Positions 6,976-9,499 of a DNA stretch of 9,499 nucleotides are shown here, one piece after another. Numbering within the stretch: the stretch's first letter is position 1; the number at the start of each line of letters is the position of its first letter. The notes under the pieces are model-generated. The model was not told the origin of the DNA and did no database searches. It saw only the letters and a program-made list of their open reading frames with translations. Source of the stretch: JAVWMQ01 sp036637375 (GTDB taxonomy: Bacteria; Bacillota; Clostridia; Peptostreptococcales; Anaerovoracaceae). The stretch spans positions 1-9,499 of the forward strand of contig JAVWMQ010000050.1 of assembly GCA_036637375.1 (NCBI GenBank). The letters are read 5' to 3'. Both the position numbers and the translations under genes were made by a program.

Positions 6976-9495
6976 ATGAGAGAAAAATTTAATGTAACTG
7001 GGATGTCCTGTGCGGCATGCAGTTCTAATATTGAGAAAAAAATAGGCAAGGTAGAAGGAGTATCTAAAGTTTCGGTTAATCTTCTCAAAAATTCGATGGA
7101 AGTAGAATTTGATGGAGATATAGCAAGCACAAAAGATATTGTGGAAAATGTTAAAGCCATAGGATATGGGGCATCTGTTTTGGGAGGAAACAAGGATTCT
7201 AAAGTGGAGCAGGCTTCTGATGTCTTAGATGATGGAGAAAAAGTTAAGGCAAGGCTAGTTTGGTCGGTTATACTTTTAATACCATTAATGTATCTTTCAA
7301 TGGGACATATGCTAGGATTACCATTGCCAGAATTTTTGAATGGAATGAAAAACGCTGTTTCATTTGCTTTTGCACAAATGTTAATTACATTACCAATTAT
7401 GTACCTTAACAAAAAGTTCTTTCAAGTTGGATTGAAAGCGCTTTGGCAGCGAGTACCCAATATGGATTCGTTGGTAGCAGTAGGATCAATGGCTGCGTTT
7501 TTGTACGGAGTTTTTGCTATATTTAGAATGTCTTATGGCCTTGGTGCAAATGATATGGCGCTTGTTATGAAATATCATAGTGATCTTTACTTTGAATCAG
7601 CGGCAATGATACTTACATTAATAACGGTTGGAAAGTATTTAGAGGCGAGAAGTAAAGGCAAAACTTCAAAGGCGATTGAAAAATTAATGGATTTAACTCC
7701 CGATACAGCTATAATAATAATAGATGGGATTGAAAAGACATTAAATACAAAAGACATAAAAAAGGGGAACATAGTAGTACTTAAACAAGGTATGAAGGTT
7801 CCAGTTGATGGTACTGTTTTGTCTGGAAGTGGTTTATTTGATGAAGCGGCAATTACAGGTGAAAGTATTCCAGTGTTTAAAAATAAAGGAGATACAGTTA
7901 CTAGTGGAACAATTGTTAAATCAGGATATTTAACCTTTGAGGCGAATAAGGTAGGTGAGGATACTACATTAAGTCAAATCATTAGACTGGTAGAGGAGGC
8001 TTCGGCTAGTAAAGCACCAATTTCAAAGCTTGCAGACAAGGTTGCAGGAATATTTGTACCTGTGGTAATGGGAATTGCATTAGTTACAGGAATTGGATGG
8101 ATTATTGCAGGTCATACATTTGAGTTTGCATTGGCAAGAGCAATAACAGTTCTAGTTATATCTTGTCCTTGTGCATTGGGATTGGCAACACCTACTGCAA
8201 TAATGGTAGGAACAGGGTATGGAGCAACTAATGGGATTTTAATTAAATCGGCTGAAAGTCTTGAACAGTTGGGAAAAGTTAAGACAGTAGTTTTTGATAA
8301 AACTGGAACTTTGACAAAAGGAACTCCTGCCGTTACAGATGTTATAATAGATAATGAAGAAAAATTGGAAATAATTGAGGCTGTATGCGGAATTGAAGCT
8401 AAATCAGAGCATCCACTGTCTATGGCTATTGTTACATACGGAAAAGAAAGGCAAGTGAAAGCAATTCACGTCGAGGAATTCGAAGCAGTGCCAGGTGAGG
8501 GGATTAAAGGCAAAGTTGGTGGCAAGGAGTACTTGTGTGGTAATGAAAAAATGATGGCACAAGGTCATATCGACTACAAAGAATATAAGAATAAAATAAC
8601 TGAGTTGTCCAAAGAAGGCAAGACTGTACTTCTTGTGGCAAGAGATGGAATCTGTGTAGGTCTTATTGCTGCTAGTGATCAAATCAAAGAAACTTCGCAA
8701 ATGGCAATTTCAGAATTGAATAAAATGGATATAAACTCAGTAATGCTGACAGGAGACAATCTCATAACAGCAACTGCTGTCAAGGAGCGAATAGGGATAA
8801 AAACAGTAATTGCTGAGGTTTTGCCAAATGATAAGGAAGCTCATATTAGAAGGTTAATGGATAAGGGCTCTCACGTTGCAATGGTTGGAGATGGCATCAA
8901 TGATGCTCCAGCTTTAACTAGAGCAGATGTAGGTATTGCAATATCCGCAGGAACTGATATTGCAATTGAAGCTGCTGATGTAGTCCTTGTTAAAAACGAT
9001 GTGCTTGATGCAGTTGCAGCCATTAAGTTATCAAAAGCGGTTATTAGAAATATAAAACAAAACCTATTTTGGGCGTTTTTTTACAATATACTTGGGATAC
9101 CAGTTGCGGCAGGGTTGCTATATCCAGCATTTGGAATTACACTAAATCCAATGGTAGGAGCAGCAGCGATGAGTTTAAGTTCGCTATTTGTTGTTAGCAA
9201 TGCTTTAAGATTAAGGTTATTTAAAGATAATATTGATAGAAAAGATTTAATAATTGATAGAAAGAATTTTGTTGAGGAGGAAAGGAAAATGAATAAAAAG
9301 GTAATGAATATTGAAGGTATGATGTGTGGTCATTGTAAAGGAACTGTTGAAAAAGTTTTGACTGCCTTAGGCGGAGAAGCGACAGTTGATTTAGAACAAA
9401 AAACAGCAACAGTAATTTCTGAAAATGAAATTGATGATGAAGTTTTAACTAAAGCAGTGACGGATGCAGGGTACGAGGTTATATCTATTAAGTAA
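6976..9495 (+). CDS. copA: Copper-exporting P1B-type ATPase CopA with C-terminal CopZ-like domain
   Basis: This 839-residue membrane pump exports Cu(I) using ATP. Domains in order: an N-terminal HMA metal-binding domain with GMSCAAC (C12, C15); eight predicted membrane segments (near 94-113, 127-145, 163-183, 203-219, 355-379, 385-410, 696-715, 724-745); actuator loop TGES (294-297); the Cu(I) CPC motif C397-P-C399; phosphorylation site D441 in DKTGT; the nucleotide-domain S-E-H479-P480; and GDGINDAP from 638. YN (703-704) in TM7 and MSLSS (732-736) in TM8 are the family's Cu(I) signature. A typical CopA would end near residue 750. Here the frame continues through a 21-residue linker into a second HMA domain (772-839) with MMCGHC (C784, C787). 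The ATG at 6976 has AGGTGGG just upstream. No clear promoter or CopY, CsoR or CueR operator was recognised in 6905-6975. The internal ribosome site suggests a second product. Confidence 0.96.
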   Translation: MREKFNVTGMSCAACSSNIEKKIGKVEGVSKVSVNLLKNSMEVEFDGDIASTKDIVENVKAIGYGASVLGGNKDSKVEQASDVLDDGEKVKARLVWSVILLIPLMYLSMGHMLGLPLPEFLNGMKNAVSFAFAQMLITLPIMYLNKKFFQVGLKALWQRVPNMDSLVAVGSMAAFLYGVFAIFRMSYGLGANDMALVMKYHSDLYFESAAMILTLITVGKYLEARSKGKTSKAIEKLMDLTPDTAIIIIDGIEKTLNTKDIKKGNIVVLKQGMKVPVDGTVLSGSGLFDEAAITGESIPVFKNKGDTVTSGTIVKSGYLTFEANKVGEDTTLSQIIRLVEEASASKAPISKLADKVAGIFVPVVMGIALVTGIGWIIAGHTFEFALARAITVLVISCPCALGLATPTAIMVGTGYGATNGILIKSAESLEQLGKVKTVVFDKTGTLTKGTPAVTDVIIDNEEKLEIIEAVCGIEAKSEHPLSMAIVTYGKERQVKAIHVEEFEAVPGEGIKGKVGGKEYLCGNEKMMAQGHIDYKEYKNKITELSKEGKTVLLVARDGICVGLIAASDQIKETSQMAISELNKMDINSVMLTGDNLITATAVKERIGIKTVIAEVLPNDKEAHIRRLMDKGSHVAMVGDGINDAPALTRADVGIAISAGTDIAIEAADVVLVKNDVLDAVAAIKLSKAVIRNIKQNLFWAFFYNILGIPVAAGLLYPAFGITLNPMVGAAAMSLSSLFVVSNALRLRLFKDNIDRKDLIIDRKNFVEEERKMNKKVMNIEGMMCGHCKGTVEKVLTALGGEATVDLEQKTATVISENEIDDEVLTKAVTDAGYEVISIK
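9232..9273 (+). repeat. Tandem 21-bp duplication in the CopA-CopZ linker
   Basis: Two adjacent 21-nt units (9232-9252 and 9253-9273) are identical at 16 of 21 positions, including the first 11 bases ATTGATAGAAA. They encode IDRKDLI and IDRKNFV (residues 753-759 and 760-766), so two copies of a 7-residue unit make up most of the linker between the last ATPase helix and the C-terminal metal-binding domain. Confidence 0.7.
9275..9291 (+). promoter_or_regulatory. Strong internal Shine-Dalgarno and ATG inside copA
   Basis: A perfect AGGAGG (9275-9280) lies 8 nt before an in-frame ATG (9289-9291, Met772). This is a better ribosome site than the one before copA itself (AGGTGGG, 4 nt or less from its ATG). 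It lies precisely at the border of linker and metal-binding domain, the position an independent copZ start would occupy. Confidence 0.6.
9289..9495 (+). CDS. copZ: Putative free copper chaperone CopZ from internal in-frame start
   Basis: This is a nested reading frame in the same phase as copA, sharing its stop. Starting at Met772 it gives a 68-residue protein that is one whole HMA (ferredoxin-like) domain: MNKKVMNIEGMMCGHC, then a second half ending in AGYEVISIK. CopZ proteins are normally about 68-70 residues and carry Cu(I) to CopA and to copper-sensing repressors in the cytoplasm. The metal site is C-G-H-C; a histidine before the second cysteine is usual in CopZ, while ATPase metal domains usually have CAAC, as at this protein's own N-terminus. 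The perfect AGGAGG with 8-nt spacing supports initiation. That the domain exists is seen directly; that it is made as a separate protein is inference. The alternative is that it acts only as a fused regulatory domain and the ribosome site is a relic of a former separate gene. Confidence 0.5.
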   Translation: MNKKVMNIEGMMCGHCKGTVEKVLTALGGEATVDLEQKTATVISENEIDDEVLTKAVTDAGYEVISIK

Positions 9496-9499
9496 GAAA

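Noticed and set aside
6951..7412. Minus-strand open frame of 153 codons over the start of copA, and other minus-strand frames such as 5512-5982 and 4780-5163
   Set aside because: They are antisense to strongly conserved genes, have compositions typical of shadow frames (many Ser, Ile and Phe), and have no ribosome site or recognisable motif.

Overview
The window comes from a low-GC, AT-rich Firmicute, most likely a member of the Clostridia. This rests on the base composition, the strong GGAGG-type Shine-Dalgarno sites, U-tailed hairpin terminators, a perfect HrcA/CIRCE operator, an exported cell-wall amidase with fibronectin type III (FN3) repeats, and Gram-positive-style Cls and copper genes. 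I cannot name the species. All genes lie on the + strand and most of the sequence is coding. No RNA gene, insertion sequence, CRISPR array or phage gene was seen.

Layout: (1) 3-101, the last 32 codons of tryptophan synthase beta chain (trpB). (2) 150-218, a terminator whose descending arm appears to double as the -35 region of the next promoter. (3) 219-2436, a two-gene unit of cardiolipin synthase (cls) and a polytopic M50 (site-2-protease-like) metalloprotease. (4) 2545-4086, a secreted N-acetylmuramoyl-L-alanine amidase with three FN3 repeats, ending in a clear terminator. (5) 4166-6904, a heat-shock unit: perfect CIRCE operator, sigma-A-like promoter, clpB, terminator. (6) 6976-9495, a copper-exporting P1B-ATPase (CopA) whose C-terminus carries an in-frame CopZ-like copper chaperone domain.

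The most interesting signal is at the end of the window. A textbook AGGAGG with 8-nt spacing to an in-frame ATG sits inside the copA reading frame, exactly where the C-terminal metal-binding domain begins. Initiation there would give a free 68-residue chaperone, the normal size of CopZ, alongside the 839-residue ATPase-chaperone fusion. The two metal sites fit that reading: CAAC at the N-terminus is typical of ATPase metal-binding domains, and CGHC at the C-terminus is typical of CopZ. The linker between ATPase and chaperone is itself a 7-codon tandem duplication.

Most of the window is housekeeping and stress biology: membrane lipid synthesis, intramembrane proteolysis, wall hydrolysis, protein disaggregation and copper detoxification. 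Apart from cls with the M50 gene, which are 16 bp apart, the genes look separately transcribed.
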